Below are positions 1-8,716 of a stretch of 37,773 nt of DNA, piece by piece; within the stretch, counting starts at the first letter, position 1, and each line of letters starts with the position of its first letter. This DNA comes from JBMFVE01 sp049966155. GTDB lineage: Bacteria; Bacteroidota; Ignavibacteria; Kryptoniales; JAKASW01. Below the pieces are notes generated by a model that had not been told where the DNA came from, made no database searches, and saw only the letters and a list, made by a program, of their open reading frames with translations. A program made the position numbers and the translations under genes. The DNA lies in the NCBI GenBank assembly GCA_049966155.1, contig JBMFVE010000016.1, positions 1 to 37,773 on the forward strand, given 5' to 3'.

Positions 1-1
1 T

Positions 2-493
2 GTAGAGATAGTCGATGTTACAAATGGGATAGACAAAGGTGATTCGGTAGGGGTGACTCCTGTACTTGGGACAACATTAAATGCCAACGGGACAGGTGAT
101 ATTGCACTCAAAGACAATGGCAATGGAACTGTAACCATCTTTGTGCTCGCTACAAATAACGGACTCGGTGCATTTACGTTTGATGCAAAGCTGACAGCTG
201 TCCAGGAACATTTGACCGGAGAGAATCCAACATCGTATTCCCTGAGTCAGAACTATCCCAATCCATTCAACCCAACCACTGTGATTGAATATTCAATTCC
301 AAGGAACAGCTATGTAACCTTAAAAGTTTATAATGTTCTGGGAGAGGAGGTCAAAACCCTGTTTGCAGGTGAACGAAAGGCAGGATCTTATAGTGCAACT
401 TTTGATGGTGCGCAGCTTGCCAGTGGAATATATTTCTATCGGCTGCAGTATGGCCCTATGTCAATTACAAAGAAGATGATGCTGGTCAAGTAG
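2..493 (+). CDS. C-terminal part of a secreted protein with T9SS type A sorting domain
   Basis: The reading frame is open from base 2 to the stop at 493, so this is the 3' end of a gene starting before the window; the GTG at 53 is internal. The last ~85 residues form a T9SS sorting domain: the motif SLSQNYPNPFNPTT, then alternating beta strands with VTLKVYNVLGEEV and GIYFYRLQYG, ending in a basic K-K-M-M-L-V-K tail. In T9SS organisms this domain directs export across the outer membrane and surface attachment or release. The upstream ~75 visible residues are a beta-rich, Gly/Asn-rich stretch that I cannot assign. A terminator follows 65 nt after the stop, so this gene ends its transcript. Confidence 0.85.
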   Translation, partial: VEIVDVTNGIDKGDSVGVTPVLGTTLNANGTGDIALKDNGNGTVTIFVLATNNGLGAFTFDAKLTAVQEHLTGENPTSYSLSQNYPNPFNPTTVIEYSIPRNSYVTLKVYNVLGEEVKTLFAGERKAGSYSATFDGAQLASGIYFYRLQYGPMSITKKMMLVK

Positions 494-557
494 GGTTTTC
501 CTCAGGAAGGATAAATTAAAAGGGTTTCTGAGGCAGCACAACTTTGTAAGTGAAAGT

Positions 558-592
558 CAGGCGGTGCCAAATGGTACCGCCTGATTGTTTTT
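558..592 (+). terminator. Rho-independent terminator after the first T9SS gene
   Basis: Positions 558-568 (CAGGCGGTGCC) pair with 573-583 (GGTACCGCCTG): an 11-bp stem with one G-T wobble and an AAAT loop. A T tract follows at 588-592. It separates the upstream secreted-protein gene from the LacI-led operon. Confidence 0.85.
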
Positions 593-688
593 GACAAATA
601 ATGAATGATTCTTAGAAGCGGTTCCTGCTGGAAATTTTAAAAAGGCATCTGCTGCGTGAGTTCGTTCCAGTGTTTCAATTTTTTGTAC

Positions 689-717
689 TTGACATTATCA
701 TTTTAAGTTTGTAATAT
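689..717 (+). promoter_or_regulatory. Sigma-70-type promoter of the LacI-led operon
   Basis: TTGACA at 689-694, a 17-nt spacer, then TAATAT at 712-717. The -35 box is a perfect consensus match and the -10 box a close one. The predicted start near 724 falls inside the palindrome at 721-734, which places a repressor site directly over the start of transcription. Confidence 0.7.
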
Positions 718-720
718 GTC

Positions 721-734
721 TCGAAACGGTTCGA
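721..734. promoter_or_regulatory. Putative LacI-family operator
   Basis: TCGAAACGGTTCGA is a 14-bp near-perfect palindrome: the halves TCGAAAC and GGTTCGA match at 6 of 7 positions. It is centred on a CG step, as LacI/GalR-family operators usually are. It begins 4 nt after the -10 box and lies 54 nt before the regulator gene, so autorepression by the protein at 788 is the natural reading. Confidence 0.6.
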
Positions 735-787
735 TACAGATTACATGAAAGAAACCAGCAACTGGCAATTTAAAAGGCGGAGGATGA

Positions 788-1816
788 TTGACCGACGAAA
801 GACCGACTATCAGGGATGTTGCTAAAAGAGCCGGCACCGCTGTAAGTACTGCGTCGCTTGTTGTAAACAATAAAGGCTACGTCAGTGATGAAGTCAAGAA
901 GAGGGTTCTGGAGGCTGTAGAAGAGCTTGGTTACAGACCAAATCGAGTTGCGAGGGCGCTGGCAAAGAACTCAACGGAAAATATAGGCTTCGTTGTTGCA
1001 CAGGAACACTTCTCGAAGGTCGAACCGTTTTATACAAAAGTATTTCTCGGAACGGAATTTGAAGCCAGACAGCATGATTATTACATATTGCTGACAACTG
1101 TTCCAAAGAGCTTTAAACCGAGTTGCATCCCAAGATTCATAAGGGAGTGCAGTGTCGATGGTGTGATCTTTGCTGGTAAATTAAGTGAAGGTTATGTCCG
1201 TGCTGCTCTTAATAATGACATTGCTGCAGTTGTAATTGACTACCGATATCCCAGGTCAAAGGTGCCCACCGTCAACATAGACAACCTTCAAGGAAGTGCA
1301 TTGGCAGTTGAACATCTTATTAAGCTTGGACATGAAAATATTGCATTTGTGGGGGGTGATCTTCAGCATCCGTCAATCAGTCAGCGTTTCGAAGGATACA
1401 GGAGGACTCTTGAGGCAAATGGCCTGAAGTATACTGAAAAGCTTGTTTCGGTTGATGAACCAGGTACGGGGCCGGATGATGGATACAATGCAACGATGAA
1501 GATCCTCAAATCGAAAACTAAATTTACTGCTATTGTTGCTTGCAACGACGCTGTTGCAATTGGTTCAATGAGAGCTTTGAAAGAATACAATATTGAAGTC
1601 CCGACAAACGTCTCTATTGTCGGATTTGATGATATAGAGCTATCATCTCATATTGACCCAGAACTTACAACCCTCAGGGTACAAAAGGAGGAATTGGGAG
1701 CTACTGCGTTAAGAATCCTTGCTCAATCCCTTAAATCTGAAAAAAGAATAATCAGTTCAACACTAATCGAACCAGAACTCGTCGTAAGAGAATCGACTGC
1801 TAAACCATATACATAG
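788..1816 (+). CDS. LacI/GalR-family transcriptional regulator
   Basis: A cytoplasmic DNA-binding regulator that should sense a sugar or sugar phosphate. Residues 6-55 form the LacI helix-turn-helix and hinge helix (TIRDVAKRAG, then STASLVVNNKGYVS and LGYRPNRVARAL). Residues ~62-335 are the periplasmic-binding-protein-like effector domain, with the family motif VPTNVSIVGFDDIELSSHI near 275-295. The length of 342 aa is typical. The start is TTG at 788, supported by GGCGGAGG just upstream (776-783); the ATG at 784 is out of frame. It heads the cluster under the promoter and operator at 689-734 and is followed closely by dehydrogenase and kinase genes. The downstream glycan operon is a plausible further target, but I found no second convincing operator. 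Confidence 0.92.
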   Translation: MTDERPTIRDVAKRAGTAVSTASLVVNNKGYVSDEVKKRVLEAVEELGYRPNRVARALAKNSTENIGFVVAQEHFSKVEPFYTKVFLGTEFEARQHDYYILLTTVPKSFKPSCIPRFIRECSVDGVIFAGKLSEGYVRAALNNDIAAVVIDYRYPRSKVPTVNIDNLQGSALAVEHLIKLGHENIAFVGGDLQHPSISQRFEGYRRTLEANGLKYTEKLVSVDEPGTGPDDGYNATMKILKSKTKFTAIVACNDAVAIGSMRALKEYNIEVPTNVSIVGFDDIELSSHIDPELTTLRVQKEELGATALRILAQSLKSEKRIISSTLIEPELVVRESTAKPYT

Positions 1817-1831
1817 GAATATTTGGTACAA

Positions 1832-2815
1832 ATGAAGGCTCTGTTGTTATCAGAGAATCATGAACTTTCCCTTTTGGAAATGAAACCTTTGCCAGTTCGC
1901 AATGGTGAGGTCAGAATTAGGGTATTGACATGTGGAATATGTGGAACAGATAGCCACATAATTAAAGGGGAATCCAGAGCTACATTGCCAGTGGTATTGG
2001 GACATGAGTTCGGAGGTGTCGTCGTTGATGTAGGCAGCGGTGTTGACAGTGTTATACCCGGCGATGTGGTGGCAGTTGATCCGAATATTCATTGCGGAGA
2101 ATGTCCCTTTTGCAAAACCGGTAGACCAAATTTTTGCGCCAATCTTAAAGCTGTCGGGGTTGATTTAAATGGCGGGATGGCGGAACTCTGCACGGTTCCA
2201 GCAACCCAGGTCTACAAAGTTCCCTCTGGTTTTAACTTTTCACTTCTTTATCTCGTTGAACCATTATCATGCGTTATACATGGGATCGATATGCTTAATA
2301 TAAAACCGGGTGAAAAGATATTGATTGTCGGTGGAGGAAATATTGGGTTGCTGTTCGCTTTAACTCTTCACAACTTTGCAGGTGAGTTAGCGATCATTGA
2401 AAAGAATCCACGCAGGTTGCAAAACGCCCTCTCCCTCAATATAAGAAAATTCAACGAAGATAGTGGGAAAACCGGCTTTGACGCTGTAGTAGAAGCTACG
2501 GGGACAGTTGATGGTTTTCTCACAGCTATCAGATACGTTGTTCCGGGTGGCCGGATCCTGCAGTTTGGTGTTGTTCCGTCGGACTTGGCTGCAGATTTAT
2601 ATCTAAATGATGTTTATGCCCGCGGTGTGTCAATTATAGGTTCGTATCTTAATCCCTATACATTTGACAGAGCTATCCGGTTATTGTCAAGCAGTCCTGA
2701 GCATTTTTTAAAGATTCAGGTTTCACATTTTTCACTTGACGAGTACAAATCAGCATTTGAAGCCTCTAGAACAGGCAGCGTGATTAAAGCTGTATTCCGA
2801 ATAGGTGAGGTGTGA
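1832..2815 (+). CDS. Zinc-dependent medium-chain alcohol/polyol dehydrogenase
   Basis: An NAD(P)-dependent oxidoreductase of the MDR superfamily, closest in style to sorbitol/L-iditol and threonine dehydrogenases. The GroES-like N-terminal domain has the catalytic zinc site (CGICGTDSH, then GHEFGG). The four-cysteine structural zinc loop is CGECPFCKTGRPNFC, followed by LVEPLSCVIHG. The Rossmann domain carries IVGGGNIGLLFA. The frame extends to a TTG at 1823, but ATG 1832 is preferred, with AGGAAT (1815-1820) as a loose ribosome site; this gives 327 aa, slightly short for the family. It starts 15 nt after the regulator and overlaps the kinase by one base. With that partner it probably oxidises a polyol or sugar that is then phosphorylated. 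The exact substrate cannot be read from the sequence. Confidence 0.88.
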   Translation: MKALLLSENHELSLLEMKPLPVRNGEVRIRVLTCGICGTDSHIIKGESRATLPVVLGHEFGGVVVDVGSGVDSVIPGDVVAVDPNIHCGECPFCKTGRPNFCANLKAVGVDLNGGMAELCTVPATQVYKVPSGFNFSLLYLVEPLSCVIHGIDMLNIKPGEKILIVGGGNIGLLFALTLHNFAGELAIIEKNPRRLQNALSLNIRKFNEDSGKTGFDAVVEATGTVDGFLTAIRYVVPGGRILQFGVVPSDLAADLYLNDVYARGVSIIGSYLNPYTFDRAIRLLSSSPEHFLKIQVSHFSLDEYKSAFEASRTGSVIKAVFRIGEV

Positions 2816-3759
2816 TGAAGACTCGCGTTATATGTATTGGTGAGGTTGTATCCGATTTGACTTACACCGGTAAATATCTCCGACTTTCGATTGGCGGTGC
2901 CCCTCTTAATGTCGCCGTCGGTCTAAAAAGGATGGGCCTTAAACCCCAACTCATAACAACAATTGGCGATGATTGGTTCGGAAGACAGGCTATTTCTTTT
3001 ATCAGGCGCGAAGGGGTAAGTAGCCAGATAAAGGCAATTAAAGCTGTTCCTACGAGAATTTCGATTGTATCTAATGACATACGGGGTGAAAGAAGTTTCA
3101 GTTTTATTCCCGGGACAGGTGCTGATGAGTTTATTTCAAGACTTAATTTTAACACAACATGGCTTGATGATGTTGATGCAATTTATTACGGAACCCTTCC
3201 TTTTTGTAATGGGCAAATCCCGGAGGCTTTCGTAAAATTCCTGGAAGAAGCGAAAAAGAGAGGTATTGTTCGATTTTTTGACCCGAATCTTCGGTTAGGT
3301 TTGTTTAAGAGCGCCGTCCATGCTAGAAAGATTACCCGCGATTTGCTGCAGTACGCTGATATATTGAAGCTAAATATTCTGGAATTGAGCTTCTTAACCA
3401 GCAAGAAATTGCTAAATACCCGGATTCTCGATGGCATTGCCGAAAAGTATCTGCAGTCAGGACTTTACGCTTTGATTGTCACAAAGGGTAAAAGCGGGAG
3501 TTCCGTATGGTCTGAATCGGGCATGGCTTATGTTCCTTCCATCAGTGTGAAATCGGTAGATACGACCGCATGCGGGGATGCATTTATGGCAGCACTAATT
3601 GCCGGATTTCTTGACAAATCCAACATGAACAAATCGTGGGTGAAAATCCTGAACTTTGCGAACGCTGCAGGAGCCCTCTGCTCCATGAGGTACGGGTCAG
3701 CTGACTCGGTTCCTACTTACGCGGAGACTTTGAAGTTTTTAAATAAAAGTAGAAAGTGA
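2815..3759 (+). CDS. PfkB-family carbohydrate kinase (fructokinase-like)
   Basis: An ATP-dependent sugar kinase of the ribokinase/PfkB fold. The N-terminal sugar-binding glycine motif is IGGAPLNVAVGLKRMG, the mid-protein lid segment RSFSFIPGTGADEF resembles fructokinases, and the C-terminal signature VDTTACGDAFMAALIAGF carries the catalytic Asp in the DTxxxGD motif. ATG 2815 is chosen because it shares its A with the TGA stop of the dehydrogenase and follows GGTGAGG (2804-2810); a GTG at 2812 is also in frame. Length is 314 aa, normal for the family. Translational coupling with the dehydrogenase argues for one pathway, for example polyol to ketose to ketose phosphate. Fructose is the best guess, with 2-keto-3-deoxygluconate or another ketose possible. 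Confidence 0.88.
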   Translation: MKTRVICIGEVVSDLTYTGKYLRLSIGGAPLNVAVGLKRMGLKPQLITTIGDDWFGRQAISFIRREGVSSQIKAIKAVPTRISIVSNDIRGERSFSFIPGTGADEFISRLNFNTTWLDDVDAIYYGTLPFCNGQIPEAFVKFLEEAKKRGIVRFFDPNLRLGLFKSAVHARKITRDLLQYADILKLNILELSFLTSKKLLNTRILDGIAEKYLQSGLYALIVTKGKSGSSVWSESGMAYVPSISVKSVDTTACGDAFMAALIAGFLDKSNMNKSWVKILNFANAAGALCSMRYGSADSVPTYAETLKFLNKSRK

Positions 3760-3842
3760 GGTGATTGTACACATTTGAAATTCCTGTTCAGTTATACATT
3801 TTCACTAACTTCAATCAACTAAAAAATGAGGAGGTAATAACC

Positions 3843-5406
3843 ATGAGATTACATGGTATCCTTTTTCTCGTTAGTTTTGCCCTATTGAGTGCGTTCCTGC
3901 TGGCACGCCCTGCTGCGGCTCAAACAAATCTTGTATACAATGGTAGTTTTGAGAGTGGCAAGCCTGCGTTGTGGCATCCTGTTGTGGGGAATAGCGGAGC
4001 GACATTAAGTTGGGCGACGGATCAGTATCACAGTGCGAGTCATTCGTTGAAGATAGTTAAGACGAGCACTGGTACGGGTGCTGCGATGTGGCAGAGTGAT
4101 AATATGGTAAGGTACTGGACTGCGCGGATATACGGTGGTATAGACATCAAGCTTGGTGCATATGTGATGACGCAGAACGTGAATACAAATCCGGCGAATC
4201 AGGATGGGCAGTGGTACATACAGTACACATTTCTTGATTCAGCTGGAGCGATGATAGGAGGACAGCCGTTTATACTTCCGATACCGCAGAGTAGTGCGAG
4301 CACTGGAGGATGGGTAGCTGACACAAATGGAGTTGGGACAGTGATACTTCCGAAGGATGCATGGAGTTTGGTAGTGTCTGTAGTTGGAGGTAAGAACGCC
4401 ACAGGTACTGTTTGGGTAGACGACTTCATGTTCCTAGGACGGAACAACCAATGGGCGGGTGAGATGTTCAACCAAGCGCTTGAAGCAGATGATGGATGGT
4501 TTTACTGGGAGCCGAACGGTCTGGTTGCAGGACCTGTATACTGGCCATCAGCTATATTCTCCGGTTCAGGCGTGACGAACGAGGCTGCACATACAGGTAG
4601 TTATTCGTTTAAGCTTAATGCTCCTGTTGGGCGTCAGCCTGGGGAGATAGTGTGGATATCGAAGTTCATACCGATACCGCCGAACAGTGCAGGCAAGAAG
4701 TATGTATTAAGTGCATGGGTAAAGACTAAGGGTATAAATTTAGATTCATTGAAGAACAATTCTGCTTATAGGATAGGCTTTACGTGGACATGGATGAAGG
4801 GGGTTAACGACACGGCGACAGGATGGAATGAGGACAAGGCGGAGGACTACCAGTTCACATTGCCGGCTGCCGATACAGCNNNNNNNNNNNNNNNNNNNNN
4901 NNNNNNNNNNNNNNNNNNNNNNNNNNNNNNNNNNNNNNNNNNNNNNNNNNNNNNNNNNNNNNNNNNNNNNNNNNNNNATTACCGTTCCAGACAACAACGT
5001 AACCAGCGTATCGGTTAGAGCCAGATCATGGCCCCAGTTTACAGGCACAGCTTATTATGACGACTTCCAGCTTGCTTCTCTTCCAACTGTAATTGTAACC
5101 GGAATTCGGGATGATAGACCCGCTTCCAGGAATACGCTTCCCACAGAGTTTAGCTTATCTCAAAATTATCCGAACCCATTTAACCCATCAACGGTAATAT
5201 CATACGACATACCTAAAAAATCTCATGTCTCGTTGAAGGTATACAACATCGTCGGTCAGGAGGTAGCTACGCTTTTTGATGGTGAGCGAGAACCCGGCAG
5301 CTACGTTGCTGTATTTGATGCCGGAAAGTTATCGAGTGGAGTGTATCTGTACATTCTGCAAGCTGGTGAAACCAGGATAACTCATAAAATGCTGCTGCTT
5401 AAGTAA
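3843..5406 (+). CDS. Secreted protein with carbohydrate-binding-module-like repeats and T9SS sorting domain (interrupted by assembly gap)
   Basis: ATG 3843 follows a perfect AGGAGGT ribosome site (3829-3835, 7-nt spacing). Residues 1-27 are a signal peptide ending ARPAAAQ. Then NLVYNGSFESGKPALW opens a jelly-roll domain of the CBM4/9 type (~28-200), and a second similar domain follows (~205-370, with HTGSYSFKL and KKYVLSAWVKTKG). After the gap the domain closes with GTAYYDDFQL, and a T9SS tail runs from FSLSQNYPNPFNPSTV to the stop. Upstream coding is in one frame and downstream coding in another, because 98 N does not keep the frame; a true gap length of 1 modulo 3 would join them. I treat this as one gene. 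It probably binds polysaccharide at the cell surface; no catalytic domain is visible. Confidence 0.8.
4880..4977. other. Assembly gap (98 N)
   Basis: A run of 98 undetermined bases inside the carbohydrate-binding protein gene. The last codon before it reads GC-N and the first clear codon after it is ATT at 4978 in a shifted frame. The estimated size is therefore wrong by at least one base if the gene is intact. Confidence 0.99.
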
Positions 5407-5415
5407 AGTTCACTG

Positions 5416-5456
5416 TGGGATGCAACCGGTTTGTGGGTTGCATCCCATCCCTTTTT
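5416..5456 (+). terminator. Strong rho-independent terminator between the two secreted-protein genes
   Basis: TGGGATGCAACC (5416-5427) pairs perfectly with GGTTGCATCCCA (5436-5447): 12 bp with an 8-nt loop, followed by TCCCTTTTT (5448-5456). It sits in an 88-nt gap between same-strand genes, so the downstream genes need read-through or a promoter inside about 40 nt. I could not identify such a promoter. Confidence 0.88.
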
Positions 5457-5494
5457 AAAGCACATGGCCAGATTTATCTTTTTGGACCGTGAAG

Positions 5495-8400
5495 ATGACT
5501 TTGATTAAAACAAATCGCATCAGATCGGTATATCTGGCCTTAATAGTAATTGATTTCTTAGCAAATCATTCAACAGGTATAGGTCAGCAATTGGCTATTA
5601 AGAGAATTTCTCAAATGCCTGATTTTCCACATCCTTATGAAATGAGAAATTGGAAAGATGTGGCAAAGGAATACGATTCTTTTGTATTTGATATGAATAA
5701 AACAGGCTCCTATCTTCCCCTTGTCTGGCTTAACTACAACACCATAAATTATCCTTCCAATCCAACCTTTGGATTAAATACTGTGGTGGGTACAACAGTC
5801 CCATCGTCTGCTGAGGCAATTAACTGCCTTCCGGCTTTAATCGGGGCATCTCTTATAGGCATCGACAAAACAAACCAAAATGGAATTAATTGGGTCGCTA
5901 TGTCAAAAGAGTGGTTTAACAAAAATAATCACCAAGATATATACAGAAATCATTGGAATGATAACACGAATGACGACATGTGGTATGAAACAATGCCGAG
6001 CGTATTTTTTTACCAGCTGTCGTCCCTATATCCAGCCGTTACAGAGTTCTCTAGTCAGTTCATGTCCACCGCAGATCGATGGCTTCAGGTGGTGCAGATA
6101 ATTGGCGGGAGCACTACTCCATGGAAGGTACCAAACTTTAATCATCGTGGGTTTGATTTTTCAACCATGTCACCCTACGATGGCAAAGTTCCTTTTGAAC
6201 CAGAAGCTGCAGGAGCTGTTGCATGGATCCTGTACAATGCCTATATCAAAACAGGGATACAAAAGTACAGAGTTGGCGCAGAACAGTCGATGGAATTCCT
6301 TAACAACCAGACAGTAAATCCTGCATATGAACTGCAGCTGTCTTATGGTGTATACACTGCTGCTCGAATGAATGCTGAATTAGGTACAAATTATGACGTT
6401 GAAAAGATGATTAACTGGTGCTTTGACATTGGTCCATTGAGAAACTGGGGGGCTATTGTTGGCAGATGGGGGTTGTACGACTGCTCCGGTCTAATTGGCG
6501 AGGTAAATGGGAGTAATGACTATGCTTTTTTTATGAATACGGTTGAACAAATTGGTGCACTTGTCCCATTAGTTAGATATGACAGCCGATTTGCTCAAGC
6601 TATTGGCAAGTGGGTTTTAAATGCTGCAAATGCGCTTAGACTTTTCTATCCCAGATACCTTCCTCAAGATAATCAAGATCAATCCAGTTATCTCTGGTCA
6701 ATGCAGTATGACACGCTTTCGTGTATCGCCCATGAGGCCATTCATCAGTTTTCTCCACAGTCATCCTCTGTTTCTCCTTATGCTTCAGGTGATGCTGTGA
6801 CCGGCGGGTGGGGGAAAACAAACCTAACGCTTTATTCTTCTTCTCATGTGGGAATACTTGGTGCGATTATAGACACCACAAACGTACCTGGAATTTTAAA
6901 GCTTGATCTGCTCAAAACAGATTACTTCCATAGGGCTGCTTATCCTTCCTTTCTTCTTTATAATCCAGATTCTATAGCTCATGATGTAAATATTGATATG
7001 GGCTCTGGTATGCATGACTTATATGATGCAGTTGCACACCAATTTATTGCTTCAGGTGTTACGGGTACCACTCAAGTACACATAACTTCGAAACAGGCGA
7101 TTATAGTTGTAATCATCCCGTCTGGAGGCGCAATAAGTTTTGCCGGGAACAAAACGATTGTTAATGGAATTATCGTTGATTATAACAATGGTACAATTTT
7201 GTCTGATCACCCTCCGCGGATTAAATCTCTTGCTGCTATCGATAGCACTATTTTGATTAATGGAACAACCCGCCTTTTTTGTTCTGCTGAAGATATCGAT
7301 GGTGATTTCATCAACTACAGGTGGAAGGCATCAGGAGGTTTGCTTGTCTCCTATGCGGACAGCGCTGTTTTCACTTCACCAGATTCTGCAGGAAATGTTT
7401 TTATAGAGTGCATTGTAACGGACCCTCACGGGTTGTCAGATTCTACCAGTATAGTTCTAAATGTTGTGAAGCACGTAAATCATTCACCTGTTATCAAAAG
7501 CATCCTTGGCCCCCCAAGGGTGGTAAACTTAGGCGGAAGGTTAAGTCTGAAATGCCTGGCATCGGACCCTGATAGTGATAAATTATCATATTTTTGGTCA
7601 TCTGATAACGGAATAATATCAGCTTATGACTCATTGGCGACATGGACTGCCCCTGATTTTCGCGGCTATTACTATATCCTGTGCAAGGTCATGGATCCAT
7701 ACGGAGGATCAGCAAAAGATAGCATCGGAATTCTCGTGAAGGATTTTTCTTCATCTGGAAGTGGCAAGCTTATCGCGTTTTATCCATTTGACGGGAACGC
7801 AAATGATGCCAGTGGCACAGGGAATAATGGTGTTCTTTACCGTGTTATACCCGACACAGACCGCTTTGGAAAAGCCAATGCGGCTTTCTTTTTTGACGGC
7901 GGAAGCAGCAATATAACGGTCCCTTCATCCCAGTCGCTGAATTTTACACGAGCGATGACAGTGAACTTCTGGATGGTAAAGGATGGGCCTATTTCTCATG
8001 AGGAATATATCATATCGCATGGAAGCTGGCAGAACCGGTGGAAGGTATCGCTGACTACCGACTCGAAAATTCGATTTACCATCAGGACAAACAACCCTTT
8101 CAACAACGGAATAAATGATGTGGATTCCGACGGCAGAATTAGTCCTGCAACGCTGTACAATGTTACGTTACTTTATGACGGTCTCGGCATGGAGATATAT
8201 CTGAATGGCGAACTTGATGCTTATTCTCCGTGGACTGGAGATATTCTTCAGACATCTTATCCGCTTATGATCGGGCAACAACTGCCTAATGTTTTCGACT
8301 ACAATTTCAGAGGTATACTGGACGATGTAAGAATTTATGATTACCCACTGCCCCCTGCTGATATTCAAGCACTGTACAGTGGGGTCTCATCGCTGGGTGG

Positions 8401-8683
8401 TGGTAAGCCTTTCGTGGTGAACTCTTATAGGCTTGATCAAAATTACCCTAATCCTTTTAACTCTTCTACCATCATAAGAATTTTTGTGCCGAAACTGTCA
8501 CACGTAATAGTCGATATAGATGATGCACTTGGAAGAACTGTACAGGTGCTGGTTAACAGGGAAGTATCAGCAGGTAGTTATTCTTTTGCTTTCAATGCTG
8601 CAAATTTTCCGTCAGGAATGTATATAGCCAGATTAATGTCGGAAGGTTACCTGTCGTCAATCAAAATGTTGCTCATAAAATAA
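5495..8683 (+). CDS. Large secreted multidomain protein: helical putative glycan-active domain, two Ig-like domains, LamG domain, T9SS tail
   Basis: About 1062 aa. The N-terminus has a hydrophobic signal segment (YLALIVIDFLANH). Residues ~40-450 are helix-rich with many Trp and acidic residues and evenly spaced segments (EPEAAGAVAWILYNAYIKTG, GALVPLVRYDSRFAQAIG) that resemble an alpha/alpha-toroid of glycoside hydrolases or polysaccharide lyases. Residues ~455-565 look like a beta-sandwich. Two PKD/Ig-like domains follow (~570-660 with SAEDIDGDFINYRWKASGG, ~662-755 with SDPDSDKLSYFWSSDNG). A concanavalin-like LamG domain spans ~757-965 (LIAFYPFDGNANDASG) and a T9SS sorting domain starts at YRLDQNYPNPFNSS. 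The catalytic class is not recognised. ATG 5495 is used; GTG 5489 is also in frame and neither has a clear ribosome site. Only 33 nt separate it from the TonB receptor, so they are probably cotranscribed. Confidence 0.8.
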   Translation: MTLIKTNRIRSVYLALIVIDFLANHSTGIGQQLAIKRISQMPDFPHPYEMRNWKDVAKEYDSFVFDMNKTGSYLPLVWLNYNTINYPSNPTFGLNTVVGTTVPSSAEAINCLPALIGASLIGIDKTNQNGINWVAMSKEWFNKNNHQDIYRNHWNDNTNDDMWYETMPSVFFYQLSSLYPAVTEFSSQFMSTADRWLQVVQIIGGSTTPWKVPNFNHRGFDFSTMSPYDGKVPFEPEAAGAVAWILYNAYIKTGIQKYRVGAEQSMEFLNNQTVNPAYELQLSYGVYTAARMNAELGTNYDVEKMINWCFDIGPLRNWGAIVGRWGLYDCSGLIGEVNGSNDYAFFMNTVEQIGALVPLVRYDSRFAQAIGKWVLNAANALRLFYPRYLPQDNQDQSSYLWSMQYDTLSCIAHEAIHQFSPQSSSVSPYASGDAVTGGWGKTNLTLYSSSHVGILGAIIDTTNVPGILKLDLLKTDYFHRAAYPSFLLYNPDSIAHDVNIDMGSGMHDLYDAVAHQFIASGVTGTTQVHITSKQAIIVVIIPSGGAISFAGNKTIVNGIIVDYNNGTILSDHPPRIKSLAAIDSTILINGTTRLFCSAEDIDGDFINYRWKASGGLLVSYADSAVFTSPDSAGNVFIECIVTDPHGLSDSTSIVLNVVKHVNHSPVIKSILGPPRVVNLGGRLSLKCLASDPDSDKLSYFWSSDNGIISAYDSLATWTAPDFRGYYYILCKVMDPYGGSAKDSIGILVKDFSSSGSGKLIAFYPFDGNANDASGTGNNGVLYRVIPDTDRFGKANAAFFFDGGSSNITVPSSQSLNFTRAMTVNFWMVKDGPISHEEYIISHGSWQNRWKVSLTTDSKIRFTIRTNNPFNNGINDVDSDGRISPATLYNVTLLYDGLGMEIYLNGELDAYSPWTGDILQTSYPLMIGQQLPNVFDYNFRGILDDVRIYDYPLPPADIQALYSGVSSLGGGKPFVVNSYRLDQNYPNPFNSSTIIRIFVPKLSHVIVDIDDALGRTVQVLVNREVSAGSYSFAFNAANFPSGMYIARLMSEGYLSSIKMLLIK

Positions 8684-8716
8684 TAGAGTAAAAAATTAAA
8701 TTTAGGAGAAATTGAT

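Noticed and set aside
591..619. TTGACA overlapping the T tract of the first terminator as a possible promoter
   Set aside because: No -10-like hexamer occurs at 16-18 nt spacing.
1020..1033. Second operator-like sequence inside the LacI gene (TCGAACCGTTTTAT)
   Set aside because: It matches 11 of 14 positions of the inverse operator, but matches of this quality are expected a few times by chance in a window this size and it is not symmetric.
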